A stretch of DNA of 64,000 nt, taken from Paracoccaceae bacterium (GTDB taxonomy: Bacteria > Pseudomonadota > Alphaproteobacteria > Rhodobacterales > Rhodobacteraceae). Under the pieces are notes generated by a model. The model worked only from the letters and a program-made list of their open reading frames with translations, was not told the origin of the DNA and searched no databases. A program made the translations under genes and the position numbers. Positions within the stretch are counted from its first letter, which is position 1. Each line of letters begins with the position of its first letter. This document shows positions 1 to 8,848 of the stretch, piece after piece. The stretch spans positions 1-64,000 of the forward strand of contig JANQRL010000029.1 of NCBI GenBank assembly GCA_028284605.1. Reading direction: 5' to 3'.

Positions 1-1
1 C

Positions 2-640
2 CTCGCGCGTCGCGAGGCGTTGCTGAACGAAGTCGCCAAGGGTCACCCGGAGGCCCATGTCCTGCCCTGCGACGTCACCGATCCGGCCGCGGTTGCGGCG
101 TCTTTCGCCGCGTTCGCGGCCGCCGCCGGGCGGCTCGACTGCCTCTTCAACAATGCCGGCCTCTTCACCCCCACCGCGCCGCCCGACGAAATCCCCCTGG
201 AGGACTGGCATCGGGCGCTCGACGTGAACCTGAACGGCATGATCTACTGCGCCCGCGAAGCCTTCGGGATCATGCGCCGGCAGGCGCCGCAGGGCGGGCG
301 GATCATCAATAACGGCTCGATCTCGGCCCATGTCCCGCGCGAAGGCGCACTGCCCTATACCGTGACGAAACACGCGATCACCGGCCTCACGCGCCAGCTC
401 GCCCTCGATGGGCGCCCCTACGACATCGCCTGCGGCCAGATCGATATCGGCAATGCCCGGACCGAGATTGTCGAGGGTCTCGCCGCTGCGGCGCGGGCCT
501 CTGGCCAGCCGGAACCCGAGACGATGGATGTGGCCCATGCTGCCCGGGCGGTCCTTGCCATGGCCGAGCTGCCGCCCGAAGCCAACGTGCTGTTCCAGAC
601 GGTGATGGCGACGAAGATGGCCTATGTCGGGCGGGGGTAG
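2..640 (+). CDS. SDR family oxidoreductase, 5'-truncated by window edge
   Basis: Short-chain dehydrogenase/reductase, an NAD(P)-dependent cytosolic oxidoreductase of unknown substrate. The frame is open to the first bases of the window, so the real start and the N-terminal glycine-rich dinucleotide motif lie upstream. Visible family landmarks are NNAG near residue 46 of the visible part, the catalytic serine in the NGSISA stretch and the YTVTK active-site tetrad segment. The protein ends TKMAYVGRG. A TTG at 20 could be mistaken for a start but would remove the Rossmann glycines. Convergent with the next gene; a repeat element fills the gap. The family is certain; substrate cannot be told. Confidence 0.88.
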   Translation, partial: LARREALLNEVAKGHPEAHVLPCDVTDPAAVAASFAAFAAAAGRLDCLFNNAGLFTPTAPPDEIPLEDWHRALDVNLNGMIYCAREAFGIMRRQAPQGGRIINNGSISAHVPREGALPYTVTKHAITGLTRQLALDGRPYDIACGQIDIGNARTEIVEGLAAAARASGQPEPETMDVAHAARAVLAMAELPPEANVLFQTVMATKMAYVGRG

Positions 641-722
641 CGGCGTCTGACCTCACTCAGATGCGGCAACGAATAGGACATTCGTGCGCCGCGGAACGGC
701 TGTTCTAAGTCCCCACCCGATT

Positions 723-876
723 AGCGCCGAAGGCGCCGGGCATCGACAGACCGTCCCGCGGGCTGGCGATTGGGTGACGCTGGGCGCTGAGCCCGGAGCG
801 GGGGAAGTGCCTGGCTGCCATAAATCGCAGTAGCTCAGCCGTCGGATCGCCAGCCCCCGGTCTGTCGATGCCCGGC
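723..876. repeat. Intergenic palindromic repeat, family A, copy 1 (short form)
   Basis: Bounded by a perfect 19-bp inverted repeat, GCCGGGCATCGACAGACCG at 735-753 and its complement at 858-876. A second internal inverted pair (GGGCTGGCGAT, 760-770 and 846-856) extends it. It starts with the small hairpin GCGCC-gaa-GGCGC. This copy lacks the two middle hairpins that the copies near 15.2, 28.9 and 35.8 kb carry. It fills the 295-bp space between two convergent genes; no gene is supported here. Confidence 0.85.
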
Positions 877-935
877 TCCCGTCCGGTGAGATCATCCGGC
901 CGGCCAGCGACACGCTTGCCGTTTCCGTCTTCTCC

Positions 936-1691
936 CTACCGCCGCAGCACCGAGAACGCCGCCGACGCCCCCCAGCCCGCCGCGATGGCGATAAAGAGCG
1001 ACATCAGCCCGTAGATCAGCGGCCGGTCATGGGCCAGCTCGTAGAGCCAGCGCTCCAGCCCGACCTTGTTCACCGGGATCGCCGTCTCGTAGATATCCAC
1101 GATCCGCCCGTCCCGAGTCAGGAAGATCCGCGTCCGGTAATCGCCCTCGGTCAGGTTCGCCGGCAGCCGCACGGAGGCGCGGAACAGTGTTTCCTCCTCC
1201 AGGTCCACCGCCCCCTCCAGCACCTGATAGAGCCCGTCGCCGGCCCGAATACGGATCAGCGCCCGGGTGAAGGCCTCGCTGTCGGTGACCCCCGCCGGCG
1301 CCCCGACGGAGCGGATCGCCCGGGGTACGGTGATCTCGTGGCGCAAATCCTCGACCTCGCGGAGCACCTCGCCAAGCGGCCCGCTCGTCGCCACCGCATA
1401 GAACGACGGTGCGCTATCGACCTCCACCGCTTGGGCGTTCACCCAGATGCCGAAGCGCCGCTCCTTGCGCCGCACCGTCACCGGCTCCGACGGGCCAGCG
1501 ATGGCCATCACCACGCCGAGCGGGGCATCGGCCGGGATCGGTGCCTCGCGCTTGACCGCCCCGAAGATCAAGAGGTCCGAGCCGTCGAAGGTCGCGGTGA
1601 TCGCCACCTCGTCCTGGCTCAGGCCCAGCACGACCTCCTCCGCCTTCAAAGGCAAAGCCAGCGCGATCAGGAGGAGCGTGAGCCGGATCAT
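936..1691 (-). CDS. TIGR02186 family membrane-anchored protein
   Basis: 251 residues. The N-terminus is a clear signal peptide (hydrophobic LTLLLIALALPLKA followed by an acidic mature start), and the C-terminus has one transmembrane helix (about residues 225-245) ending in Arg-Arg, so most of the protein is probably periplasmic. Sequence resembles the alphaproteobacterial TIGR02186 family, which usually lies beside a TauE/SafE-type transporter, as here. The start overlaps the transporter stop by 4 nt, so the two are probably translated together. Biochemical function is unknown; a role accompanying sulfite or organosulfonate export is inferred only from the neighbour. Confidence 0.8.
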   Translation of the reverse strand: MIRLTLLLIALALPLKAEEVVLGLSQDEVAITATFDGSDLLIFGAVKREAPIPADAPLGVVMAIAGPSEPVTVRRKERRFGIWVNAQAVEVDSAPSFYAVATSGPLGEVLREVEDLRHEITVPRAIRSVGAPAGVTDSEAFTRALIRIRAGDGLYQVLEGAVDLEEETLFRASVRLPANLTEGDYRTRIFLTRDGRIVDIYETAIPVNKVGLERWLYELAHDRPLIYGLMSLFIAIAAGWGASAAFSVLRR

Positions 1692-2608
1692 GCGTGCCCC
1701 TCCCGGCCCAACTCATAGAGCTCCGTCGGCGTCAGCAGCAGGTCGAGCGCCAGCCGCCCGCAGACCGCGAGCACCATGATCGCGAGCAGGATGCGGAGCT
1801 GCTCGGCCTTCAGCCGGGTCCCGATCCGGGTGCCGATCTGGGCCCCGATCACCCCGCCGATCAGCAGGAGCACCGCCAGCACGATATCGACAGTGAAATT
1901 CGTCACCGCATGGAGCAGGGTCGTGAACGCGGTAACGAAGATGATCTGGAAAAGCGAGGTGCCCACCACCACCTTCGTGGGCATGCCCAGCAGATAGATC
2001 ATCGCCGGCACCATGATGAAGCCGCCGCCGACCCCCATGATCGCCGCCAGAATGCCGACGCTGATCCCCACCAGGATCGGCGGGATCACCGAGATATAGA
2101 GCCCCGACACCCGGAACTTCATCTTGAAGGGCAAGGCGTGGACCCAGCTGTGCTTGCGCCTCTGCGGCGGCGCGCCGGGCGCGGATTTCGAGCGGCGGAT
2201 CGCGCGCAGGCTCTCGACGAACATCAGCCCGCCGACCGCGCCAAGGAAGACCACGTAGCTGAGCCGCACCAGCAGATCGACCTGGCCCATGGCTTTGAGC
2301 GTATTGAAGATCACCACACCCAGCGCCGCGCCGATCAGACCGCCCACCAGCAGCACCGTCCCCATCCGCAAATCCACGTTGCGGCGCCTCAGATGCGCCA
2401 GCACCCCGGAGAAGGAGGAGGCGACGATCTGGTTCGCCTCGGTCGCCACGGCCACCGCCGGCGGGATGCCGATGAAAAAGAGAAGCGGCGTCATCAGAAA
2501 TCCGCCGCCGACCCCGAACATGCCCGACAGCACCCCCACGATCCCGCCGAGCCCCAGAAGGAGAAAGGCGTTCACCGACACTTCGGCGATGGGGAGGTAG
2601 ATTTGCAT
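1688..2608 (-). CDS. Sulfite exporter TauE/SafE family protein
   Basis: 306-residue inner-membrane protein with two homologous halves, each opening with the glycine-rich GMFGVGGGFLMTP or AIMGVGGGFIMVP motif that defines TauE/SafE transporters. About eight hydrophobic helices can be counted. Members export sulfite, sulfoacetate or related anions, or act as permeases of unknown substrate. The downstream TIGR02186 gene overlaps by 4 nt and forms a two-gene unit with it. The start ATG at 2608 precedes the first helix by about 12 residues, which fits the family. Confidence 0.9.
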   Translation of the reverse strand: MQIYLPIAEVSVNAFLLLGLGGIVGVLSGMFGVGGGFLMTPLLFFIGIPPAVAVATEANQIVASSFSGVLAHLRRRNVDLRMGTVLLVGGLIGAALGVVIFNTLKAMGQVDLLVRLSYVVFLGAVGGLMFVESLRAIRRSKSAPGAPPQRRKHSWVHALPFKMKFRVSGLYISVIPPILVGISVGILAAIMGVGGGFIMVPAMIYLLGMPTKVVVGTSLFQIIFVTAFTTLLHAVTNFTVDIVLAVLLLIGGVIGAQIGTRIGTRLKAEQLRILLAIMVLAVCGRLALDLLLTPTELYELGREGHA

Positions 2609-2699
2609 GGGGCTTCTCTAGGCCCTGCCTCCGCTCCGGTTCAACGCTCAAATGCCGCAGGGGCATAATGGAGCGCTGCGACAATTCGGAACAGTGGCC

Positions 2700-3503
2700 T
2701 CAGAGCCGCGGCAAGGCCGCCCTGAGCACGGTTTCGAGCTTCGCGGCCCCGATCGGCGCCATCGCCTTGGTGTGGTCGTGGCCGATGCTCTCGTCGCTCA
2801 TCCCCGCCGCCATGTTGGTGATGACCGAAATCGCCGCGCAGCGCAGGCCGAGGAAGCGGGCGAGGATCACCTCCGGCACGGTCGACATGCCCACCGCATC
2901 GGCGCCCAGCATGGCGATGGCCCGGATTTCGGCGGGTGTCTCGAAGGAGGGGCCGGAATACCAGGCATAGATACCGTCATGCATCGGCGTTTCGGTCTCG
3001 CTTGCGGCCTCCCGCAGGGCCTCGCGCAGCGCCGGATCATAGGCCGCGGTCATCGGCACGAAGCGGGCATCTTTCGGCTCTCCGATCAGCGGATTGAGAC
3101 CGGAGAAGTTGATGTGATCGCTCAGGCACATGATCGAGCCGGTGCGCATCTCCGGGGTCATCGAGCCCGCCGCATTCGTGGCGATCAGAATCTCGCCGCC
3201 AAGCGCCTTCAGCACTTCGAGCGGCAGCCGCATCGCGTCCGACCGCCCGTGTTCGTAGTAATGCGACCGCCCGCCGAAGACCGCGACCCGGACCCCGTCC
3301 AGCGTCCCGACGATCAGGTTTGCACTGTGTCCGGAGACGCCGGAGCCGGGAAACCCGTCCAGATCGCCATAGGGGATCGCCGTGCCCTCGACGGCCTCGG
3401 CCAGATGGCTGAGGCCGGAGCCGAGGATCAGCCCGATCCGCGGCGGTTCGGAGCCGGCCCGGCTCCGGATCGTCGCGGCCAGGTCCTCAGCGCTCCTTGA
3501 CAT
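2700..3503 (-). CDS. punA: Purine-nucleoside phosphorylase (trimeric type)
   Basis: Cleaves purine nucleosides with phosphate to the free base and (deoxy)ribose-1-phosphate in the salvage pathway. The 267 residues carry the motifs of the trimeric PNP family in order: LGSGLSHL near residue 27, GRSHYYEHG (phosphate and ribose site), TNAAGSM, the purine-site segment YSGPSFETPAEIR, GMSTVPEV and the ITNMAAG segment with the purine-binding Asn. The start overlaps the upstream permease by 17 nt and has GGGGAG just ahead. It is the last gene of a nucleoside ABC-transporter cluster, so imported nucleosides are presumably phosphorolysed by it. Confidence 0.95.
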   Translation of the reverse strand: MSRSAEDLAATIRSRAGSEPPRIGLILGSGLSHLAEAVEGTAIPYGDLDGFPGSGVSGHSANLIVGTLDGVRVAVFGGRSHYYEHGRSDAMRLPLEVLKALGGEILIATNAAGSMTPEMRTGSIMCLSDHINFSGLNPLIGEPKDARFVPMTAAYDPALREALREAASETETPMHDGIYAWYSGPSFETPAEIRAIAMLGADAVGMSTVPEVILARFLGLRCAAISVITNMAAGMSDESIGHDHTKAMAPIGAAKLETVLRAALPRL

Positions 3504-4494
3504 AGGGCTCCCCGCCGGCCCGCGGCGGGATCGCCTTGCCGACGAAGCCGGCGAGGATCACCACGGTCAGGATGTAGGGCAGGGCGTCCATGAACTGCAC
3601 CGGGACCACGAACTCGCCCAGCTCGATATTCTGATAGCGCAGGGCGACCGCCTGCAGGAAGCCGAAGAGCAGGCAGGCCCCAAGCGCCGCCCAGGGCCGC
3701 CACTTGGCGAAGATCAGGGCGGCGAGTGCGATGAAGCCACGCCCCGCCGTCATGTCCTTGGTGAACCCGGCCTGGAGCCCGGTCGCCAGATAGGCCCCGG
3801 CAATGCCGCAGAGCATGCCGCAGATCGCTACCGCCACGAAGCGCAGCCGGATCACCGAGATGCCGGCCGTATCCACCGCCGCCGGGTTCTCCCCCACGGC
3901 GCGGAGCCTGAGCCCGAACCGGGTCCGAAACAGCACCCACCAGGACAGCGGCACGGCAAGCAGCGCCACATAGACCAGGATCGAATGGCCCGAGATCAAC
4001 TCGGAATAGAGTTGCTGGAACATCCCGGCCTCGGCGATCAGTTCCGAAAGCGGCCGCCCGGCCTCTTCTGCGTCGGCGGGGCCGAGGGCAAAGGGCAGGG
4101 TGATCGGCTCGAACCGCCCGCCGCCCATGAGCTGCGGCGTCCGCCCGCCCTGGCCGAACCAGCTTTGCGCCACCACCACGGTCAGGCCGGCGGCGAGGAA
4201 GTTGATCGCCACCCCGGAGATGAGCTGATTGCCCCGGAAGGTGATCGAGGCGGCGCCGTGGATCCCGGCCATCAGGAGCGACGCGCCGGTCCCGGCCAGG
4301 AGGCCCAGCCAGACCGAGCCGGTGACGGCGGCGATGGCTGCCGACATGAAGGCGGCGGCGAGCATCTTGCCTTCGAGGCCGATATCGAAAATCCCCGACC
4401 GCTCGCTGAAGAGCCCCGCAAGGCAGGCCAGAAGCAGCGGCGTGGCGAGCCGCACCGTCGAGTCGAGGATCTGGAAGACGGTCAGCAGGTCCAT
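3487..4494 (-). CDS. ABC transporter permease, nucleoside (BmpC/YufQ type)
   Basis: 335-residue inner-membrane permease of the branched-chain amino acid/ribose permease superfamily, subgroup paired with BMP-family binding proteins. Landmarks are the FDIGLEGKMLAAAF segment after the first helices and the conserved GENPAAVDTAGI cytoplasmic loop that contacts the ATPase. The ATG at 4494 (MDLLTVF) is chosen because the upstream extension is out-of-family and overlaps the LysE gene. Together with the permease at 5140 it would form a heteromeric channel. The stop lies inside the PNP start region. Confidence 0.93.
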   Translation of the reverse strand: MDLLTVFQILDSTVRLATPLLLACLAGLFSERSGIFDIGLEGKMLAAAFMSAAIAAVTGSVWLGLLAGTGASLLMAGIHGAASITFRGNQLISGVAINFLAAGLTVVVAQSWFGQGGRTPQLMGGGRFEPITLPFALGPADAEEAGRPLSELIAEAGMFQQLYSELISGHSILVYVALLAVPLSWWVLFRTRFGLRLRAVGENPAAVDTAGISVIRLRFVAVAICGMLCGIAGAYLATGLQAGFTKDMTAGRGFIALAALIFAKWRPWAALGACLLFGFLQAVALRYQNIELGEFVVPVQFMDALPYILTVVILAGFVGKAIPPRAGGEPYVKER

Positions 4495-4498
4495 CGCT

Positions 4499-5134
4499 CT
4501 ATCCCCGCTCTGTCGCCAGCCGCAGCGCGGCCGCCGTGAAGAAGACCCCCAGCACCCCCTCGATCCAGCGCCGCGCCCGCCCGTAGGCGGCCCGGATCGG
4601 CGAAGAGGAGAGCAGCAGCGCCCAGGCCCCGTGGCAGGCAAAGGAGATCAGGAAGGCGCCGAGGACGAAGGCGGAAATCACCAGCGCCCCGCCGCCCTCC
4701 GTCGCCCCGACCGCGGCGATGGCGAGCCAGAAGACGATGGCCTTCGGGTTGGTGACCTGAAGCAGGAAGCCCATGGCGAAGTAGCGCGGGCCGGAGAGGC
4801 GCGGCACATCGGCCGGTTTGACCTCCCTGGGATCGGCGGCGCGGCGGAATGCGCCCCAGGCGAGCCACAAGAGATAGGCCGCCCCGATCAGGCGCAGGAT
4901 TGTCATCGCCCAGGCCGCCTGGCTCAGCAGCAGCCCGACCCCGATCAGCGTCCCGACATTGAGGATGACACTCCCGGTCGCGATGCCCCAGGTCGCCATC
5001 ATCGCCGGGCCGCGGCCATGGGAGAGCCCGATGCCGAGCAGCATCGCCACCGCCGGACCGGGGGAGGAGGCTGCGAGCACCAGGATCGCGTAGGCCGCGA
5101 GGAAGCCAGGCAGGAAGGGAAGGAACTCCGTCAT
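4499..5134 (-). CDS. LysE/RhtB family amino-acid exporter
   Basis: 211-residue membrane protein of the LysE/RhtB exporter family. It shows the SPGPAVAMLL motif near residue 25 and the VTNPKAIVFWLA motif near residue 125, and about six transmembrane helices. The ATG at 5134 is preferred over the GTG at 5143, because GGAG lies 8 nt ahead of the ATG but runs into the GTG. It sits between two nucleoside permease genes with spacings of 4 and 5 nt, so it is probably co-transcribed with them. Its substrate is unknown. Confidence 0.9.
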   Translation of the reverse strand: MTEFLPFLPGFLAAYAILVLAASSPGPAVAMLLGIGLSHGRGPAMMATWGIATGSVILNVGTLIGVGLLLSQAAWAMTILRLIGAAYLLWLAWGAFRRAADPREVKPADVPRLSGPRYFAMGFLLQVTNPKAIVFWLAIAAVGATEGGGALVISAFVLGAFLISFACHGAWALLLSSSPIRAAYGRARRWIEGVLGVFFTAAALRLATERG

Positions 5135-5139
5135 CGCCG

Positions 5140-6264
5140 TCACTCCGCTGCCGCCGGGCTGACCGACGCGGCCTCCCGGCGCTTCGCCCGGGCCACGAAG
5201 AACTTCTCCAGCGGCATCCGCACCATGTTGTCGAGCGCCCCGGTGAAGAGGATCACGAGGGCCTGGATCACCACGATCAGTTCGCGCGGGATATCGGTCC
5301 AGAGCGCCAGCTCCGCCCCGCCCTGATAGAGAAAGCCGAAGAGCAGCGCCGCGATGAAGACCCCGAACGGGTGGTTGCGCCCCATCAGCGCCACCGCGAT
5401 CCCGATGAAGCCCGCGCCCTCGACCGCGTTCAGCACCAGCCGCTCCGCCTCGCCCATCACGTTGTTGATCGCCATCATGCCCGCGAGCCCGCCGGAAAGC
5501 AGCATCGCCACCACGATCATCTTCGTGGCCGAGATGCCGGCATAGTGCCCGGCGGTCTCGGAATGGCCGTGGGCGCGGATCTGGTAGCCGAGCCGGGTCC
5601 GCCAGATCAGCGCCCAGAGCGCGAAACAGGCGGCGATGGCGACGAAGAAGGTCACGTTCACCGGTGCGCCGCGGAAGAGCGCGGTCTCGGCGGTGGAAAA
5701 CATGTCCTGGAAGGTCGGCAGATGGGTGTTCGCCGGGAAGGGTCCCGTGGCCGGGTCCTGGGCACCCTGGGGCTTCAGGACATTGACGAGCATGTAGTTC
5801 AGCACCGCGGCGGCGATGAAGTTGAACATGATCGTGGTGATCACGATATGGCTGCCCCGTTTGGCCTGAAGATAGGCCGGGAGCCAGGCCCAGAGCGCCC
5901 CGAAGACCGCCCCGCCGAGCATCGCGCCGACGAGCGCCAGGGTCCAATGCGGCCAGGGGATGTAGAGGCAGACAATCGCCACGCCGAGCCCGCCCAGCGT
6001 CGCCTGCCCCTCGGCGCCGATATTGAAGAGCCGGGCATGGAAGGCGATGGCGAAGGCCAGCCCGGTGAAGATGAAGTTCGTGGTGTAGTAGAGCGTGTAG
6101 CCCCAGCCATAGGTCGAGCCGAGCGCGCCGGAGACCATGAGTTTCACGGCCTCCCACGGGTTCTCGCCGATGGCGAGGATCACGAGCGCGGAGATGATCG
6201 CGGCGAGCAGCAGCGAGATCACCGGGATCAGGATCACATCGGCCCAGCGCGGCATCTTCTCCAT
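5140..6264 (-). CDS. ABC transporter permease, nucleoside (BmpD/YufP type)
   Basis: 374-residue permease, the larger partner of the two in this cluster. It has a long N-terminal helix region, the family motif LFNIGAEGQATLGGLG and the cytoplasmic coupling segment IRAHGHSETAGHYAGIS. Its C-terminal tail (FFVARAKRREAA) is basic and cytosolic. It belongs with the ATPase at 6820, the binding protein at 8849 and the second permease at 3487. Two tiny membrane-protein genes separate it from the ATPase gene, which is not usual for this transporter type. Confidence 0.93.
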   Translation of the reverse strand: MEKMPRWADVILIPVISLLLAAIISALVILAIGENPWEAVKLMVSGALGSTYGWGYTLYYTTNFIFTGLAFAIAFHARLFNIGAEGQATLGGLGVAIVCLYIPWPHWTLALVGAMLGGAVFGALWAWLPAYLQAKRGSHIVITTIMFNFIAAAVLNYMLVNVLKPQGAQDPATGPFPANTHLPTFQDMFSTAETALFRGAPVNVTFFVAIAACFALWALIWRTRLGYQIRAHGHSETAGHYAGISATKMIVVAMLLSGGLAGMMAINNVMGEAERLVLNAVEGAGFIGIAVALMGRNHPFGVFIAALLFGFLYQGGAELALWTDIPRELIVVIQALVILFTGALDNMVRMPLEKFFVARAKRREAASVSPAAAE

Positions 6265-6291
6265 CGCGTCAGCCCTCCCCGCCTCGAGGCG

Positions 6292-6474
6292 TCAGGCGAA
6301 GGCCCGCAATACCCCCACGATCGCCAGCACGATGCCAGAGCCCACTACCAGTGGGTAAAGCGCCCGCTCGCGCTCCAGTTTGCGGATTTCGGAGAAGCAC
6401 TTCTGAGTCTCTGCGCTGAGCCTGCTGATTTCGGCCCGCAGCTTTTCCTGGTCGAGTTGCTCGCGCAGGGACAT
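6292..6474 (-). CDS. Small membrane protein, coiled coil plus one helix (60 aa)
   Basis: 60 residues: an N-terminal charged amphipathic helix (LRAEISRLSAETQKCFSEI) with heptad character, then one transmembrane helix (about residues 42-58). No family recognised. It lies 27 nt downstream-of-frame from the permease start and 15 nt from another small membrane protein of the same layout, suggesting the two are duplicates or partners. The predicted coding quality is supported by codon use like its neighbours and by its place inside a co-directional cluster. Confidence 0.6.
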   Translation of the reverse strand: MSLREQLDQEKLRAEISRLSAETQKCFSEIRKLERERALYPLVVGSGIVLAIVGVLRAFA

Positions 6475-6489
6475 CGCAGGTCCGACCCG

Positions 6490-6738
6490 TCAGCCCAGAA
6501 TCAACGAGATACTGTAGACAAAAAGGGCTGTTGCAACTGCGCCGGCCACGAACAGCAAGACGGTTCGCTTCGTTTCGGCCCCGGTCTCGATATCGTGCTG
6601 AAGCTGTTTCAGCATCGCGCGCTCGGCCCGCAGCCTTTCCAGCTCTGCGGCCAGTCGCGTTTCCATAACGGCCTGCTCGTCTGGGACCTGATCGTCTGGG
6701 GCCAGCGTGGTCGACTCGGTGATTGTGGAGTCTGACAT
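6490..6738 (-). CDS. Small membrane protein, coiled coil plus one helix (82 aa)
   Basis: 82 residues: acidic Ser/Thr-rich N-terminus, a helical heptad stretch (about residues 25-52, LAAELERLRAERAMLKQLQ) and a C-terminal transmembrane helix. It has the same architecture as the 60-residue protein immediately downstream. No family recognised. Its place between transporter ATPase and permease genes could mean a small accessory subunit, but this is inference from position only. A divergent or internal promoter might sit in the 81-bp gap before the ATPase stop. Confidence 0.65.
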   Translation of the reverse strand: MSDSTITESTTLAPDDQVPDEQAVMETRLAAELERLRAERAMLKQLQHDIETGAETKRTVLLFVAGAVATALFVYSISLILG

Positions 6739-6819
6739 GAACGACCTCCAGGTAGAGAAAGGATGTCATCTCGCTCTCCAGATATAGTGACTCAGCATTG
6801 GTTCATCAAACGTTAACGC

Positions 6820-8352
6820 CTATGCCGCCTCGCCGCTGATACCCGCCATCAGCAGACCCAGTTCTGTTTCATCGGTCTCCGCCGGCAGCCGCTCGCCCAT
6901 GATCCGGCCGTCGAACATCACCGCGATCCGGTCGGCAAGGCCGAGGATTTCGTCGAGCTCCACCGAAACCAGCAGGATCGCCTTGCCCTGATCGCGTAGC
7001 TCCACGATGCGCTGGTGGATGAACTCGATGGCGCCGATATCGACGCCGCGTGTGGGCTGGCCGACGAGCAGCAGGTCCGGATTCCGTTCGATCTCGCGCG
7101 CCAGCACGATCTTCTGCTGGTTGCCGCCCGAAAAGCTCTTGGCGTGAAGCGTCGGGGTCGGCGGACGCACATCGAACCGCTCCATCTTCGCCTCGGTTTC
7201 GGCCCGGATCGCGGCATTGTCCATCAGGAGCCGCGACGCCTGGTAAGCCGGGTCGTGGTGATAGCCGAAGATCATGTTCTCCCAGGCGAAGAAATCCATG
7301 ATCAGGCCCTCGCGCTGGCGGTCCTCGGGGACATGGGCGATGCCGCGGGCCCGGCGCGACTGGCCGTCGGATTTCGCGCCGCTGAGGTCGATCTCCTCGC
7401 CGTTGAGCCGGACCGTCCCGGTCGCCTTGCCATAGCCGCCGAGGACGTGAAGCAGGTCTGACTGCCCGTTTCCGGCGACCCCGGCGAGGCCGAGAATTTC
7501 GCCCGCGCGGACCTCCAGGTCGATGCCCTTGAGCCGCTGCACGCCCTTATCGTCGGTCACCCGGAGATCGCTGATCTCAAGGACCTTCTTGCCGGGTTCG
7601 GCGGGTTTCTTGTCGACCCTGAGCAGCACCTTGCGGCCCACCATCAGTTCCGCCAGTTCCGGCGGCGAGGTGTCTTCGGTCTTCACCGTCGCGGTCATCT
7701 CACCGCGCCGCATCACGCTCACCGTATCGGTGATCTCCATGATCTCGCGGAGCTTGTGGGTGATCAGGATGATCGTCTTCCCCTCCTCCTTGAGCCGGGC
7801 GAGGATGCGGAAGAGCTGATCGGCCTCGGCCGGGGTCAGCACGCCGGTGGGCTCGTCGAGGATCAGGATATCGGCGTGACGGTAGAGCGCCTTGAGGATT
7901 TCCACCCGCTGCTGCATGCCGACGCCGATCTCCTCGATCAGCGCGTCGGGGTCGACATTGAGCTCATATTCCTCGGCCAGCCGCTTCAACTCGCCCCGGG
8001 CGCGGGCGAGCGAGGGCCTGAGGAGGCCGCTATCCTCCGCGCCGAGCACGATGTTTTCGAGGACAGTAAAGTTCTCCACCAGCTTGAAATGCTGGAACAC
8101 CATGCCGATGCCCGAGGCGATGGCGGTCTGGCTGTCGGGGATTTCGGTTCGCTCGCCGCGGATGAAGATCTCCCCTGCATCGGCCTTGTAGAAGCCGTAG
8201 AGGATCGACATCAGCGTCGACTTGCCGGCGCCGTTCTCGCCGATGATGCCGTGGATCGTGCCGGGCATCACCCTAATCGAGATGTCTCTGTTGGCCTGCA
8301 CCGGCCCGAAGGCTTTCGAGATGCCTTTCAGTTCGATGGCGGGGGCGGTCAT
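6820..8352 (-). CDS. ABC transporter ATP-binding protein, nucleoside type (two ABC domains)
   Basis: 510 residues with two fused ABC modules, as in sugar/nucleoside ATPases of the RbsA/BmpB type. Module 1 has Walker [10 protein letters not shown] at 38-46, a degenerate signature [10 protein letters not shown] and Walker B LILDEPT. Module 2 has a degenerate Walker A (GVAGNGQSD) and signature SGGNQQK, so only one site is expected to hydrolyse ATP well, which is typical of the family. The ATG at 8352 ([10 protein letters not shown]) is chosen; upstream codons are not family-like. It energises the two permeases for purine nucleoside uptake. Confidence 0.95.
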   Translation of the reverse strand: MTAPAIELKGISKAFGPVQANRDISIRVMPGTIHGIIGENGAGKSTLMSILYGFYKADAGEIFIRGERTEIPDSQTAIASGIGMVFQHFKLVENFTVLENIVLGAEDSGLLRPSLARARGELKRLAEEYELNVDPDALIEEIGVGMQQRVEILKALYRHADILILDEPTGVLTPAEADQLFRILARLKEEGKTIILITHKLREIMEITDTVSVMRRGEMTATVKTEDTSPPELAELMVGRKVLLRVDKKPAEPGKKVLEISDLRVTDDKGVQRLKGIDLEVRAGEILGLAGVAGNGQSDLLHVLGGYGKATGTVRLNGEEIDLSGAKSDGQSRRARGIAHVPEDRQREGLIMDFFAWENMIFGYHHDPAYQASRLLMDNAAIRAETEAKMERFDVRPPTPTLHAKSFSGGNQQKIVLAREIERNPDLLLVGQPTRGVDIGAIEFIHQRIVELRDQGKAILLVSVELDEILGLADRIAVMFDGRIMGERLPAETDETELGLLMAGISGEAA

Positions 8353-8392
8353 TCGGTCGGTCTCCGGCGCTCGGGGTGAGAGGTGCCTGTGC

Positions 8393-8743
8393 TCAGCATG
8401 ACACCTCAATCATGACCTCGGAAGGCCCCGTGAAGTAGAATTGGTACCCGCCCCTCGCCGAGGCCGGGTCGTCGATCTCGTAGCCCCGGTCGATCAGCCG
8501 CGCGCGGAGCCGGTCGACATCCGCACGGCCGGGCTGGACGAAGCCGATGTGAAAGCCCGGCGGATAGTCCGGGACAGCGCCGCCCTTGGACCGCATCAGA
8601 ACAAGCGTCGCACCCGTCTCGTCACGCACGCCCTGCATCGTCCGGGACCCCTCGCCGAGGCTTTCGAACTCGAACACATCGACAAGAAAATCATGCATCC
8701 CGGCCGGGTCATCCACGACGATATTGAGATGGTTCAGGCGCAT
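8393..8743 (-). CDS. VOC (glyoxalase/dioxygenase) superfamily protein
   Basis: 116 residues with one vicinal-oxygen-chelate beta-alpha-beta-beta-beta fold pair: MRLNHLNIVVDD at the start supplies the first metal-type histidine, HIGFVQ a middle strand and EVMIEVSC the terminal acidic ligand strand. The reaction is unknown; such single-domain proteins include glyoxalase-like and resistance proteins. It lies 40 nt upstream of the transporter ATPase start and is probably in the same transcript, downstream of the terminator that follows the binding-protein gene. Confidence 0.85.
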   Translation of the reverse strand: MRLNHLNIVVDDPAGMHDFLVDVFEFESLGEGSRTMQGVRDETGATLVLMRSKGGAVPDYPPGFHIGFVQPGRADVDRLRARLIDRGYEIDDPASARGGYQFYFTGPSEVMIEVSC

Positions 8744-8789
8744 CGCTGGTGAAGGGTCCCTGTTTCCCGATCCGCTGTCCGGGCTTCGC

Positions 8790-8827
8790 CACGAAAAGGG
8801 GCCGCGCCGCAGGTCACGGCGCGGCCC
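8790..8827 (-). terminator. Rho-independent terminator after the BMP binding-protein gene
   Basis: An 11-bp perfect GC stem (GGGCCGCGCCG at 8799-8809 and its complement at 8817-8827) with a 7-nt loop, followed in the minus direction by CTTTTCG. It lies 22 nt after the binding-protein stop. Partial termination here would make the binding protein more abundant than the downstream ATPase and permeases, a common design for binding-protein transporters (inference). Confidence 0.75.
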
Positions 8828-8848
8828 TAGAACGTCATGCGGTGCGGA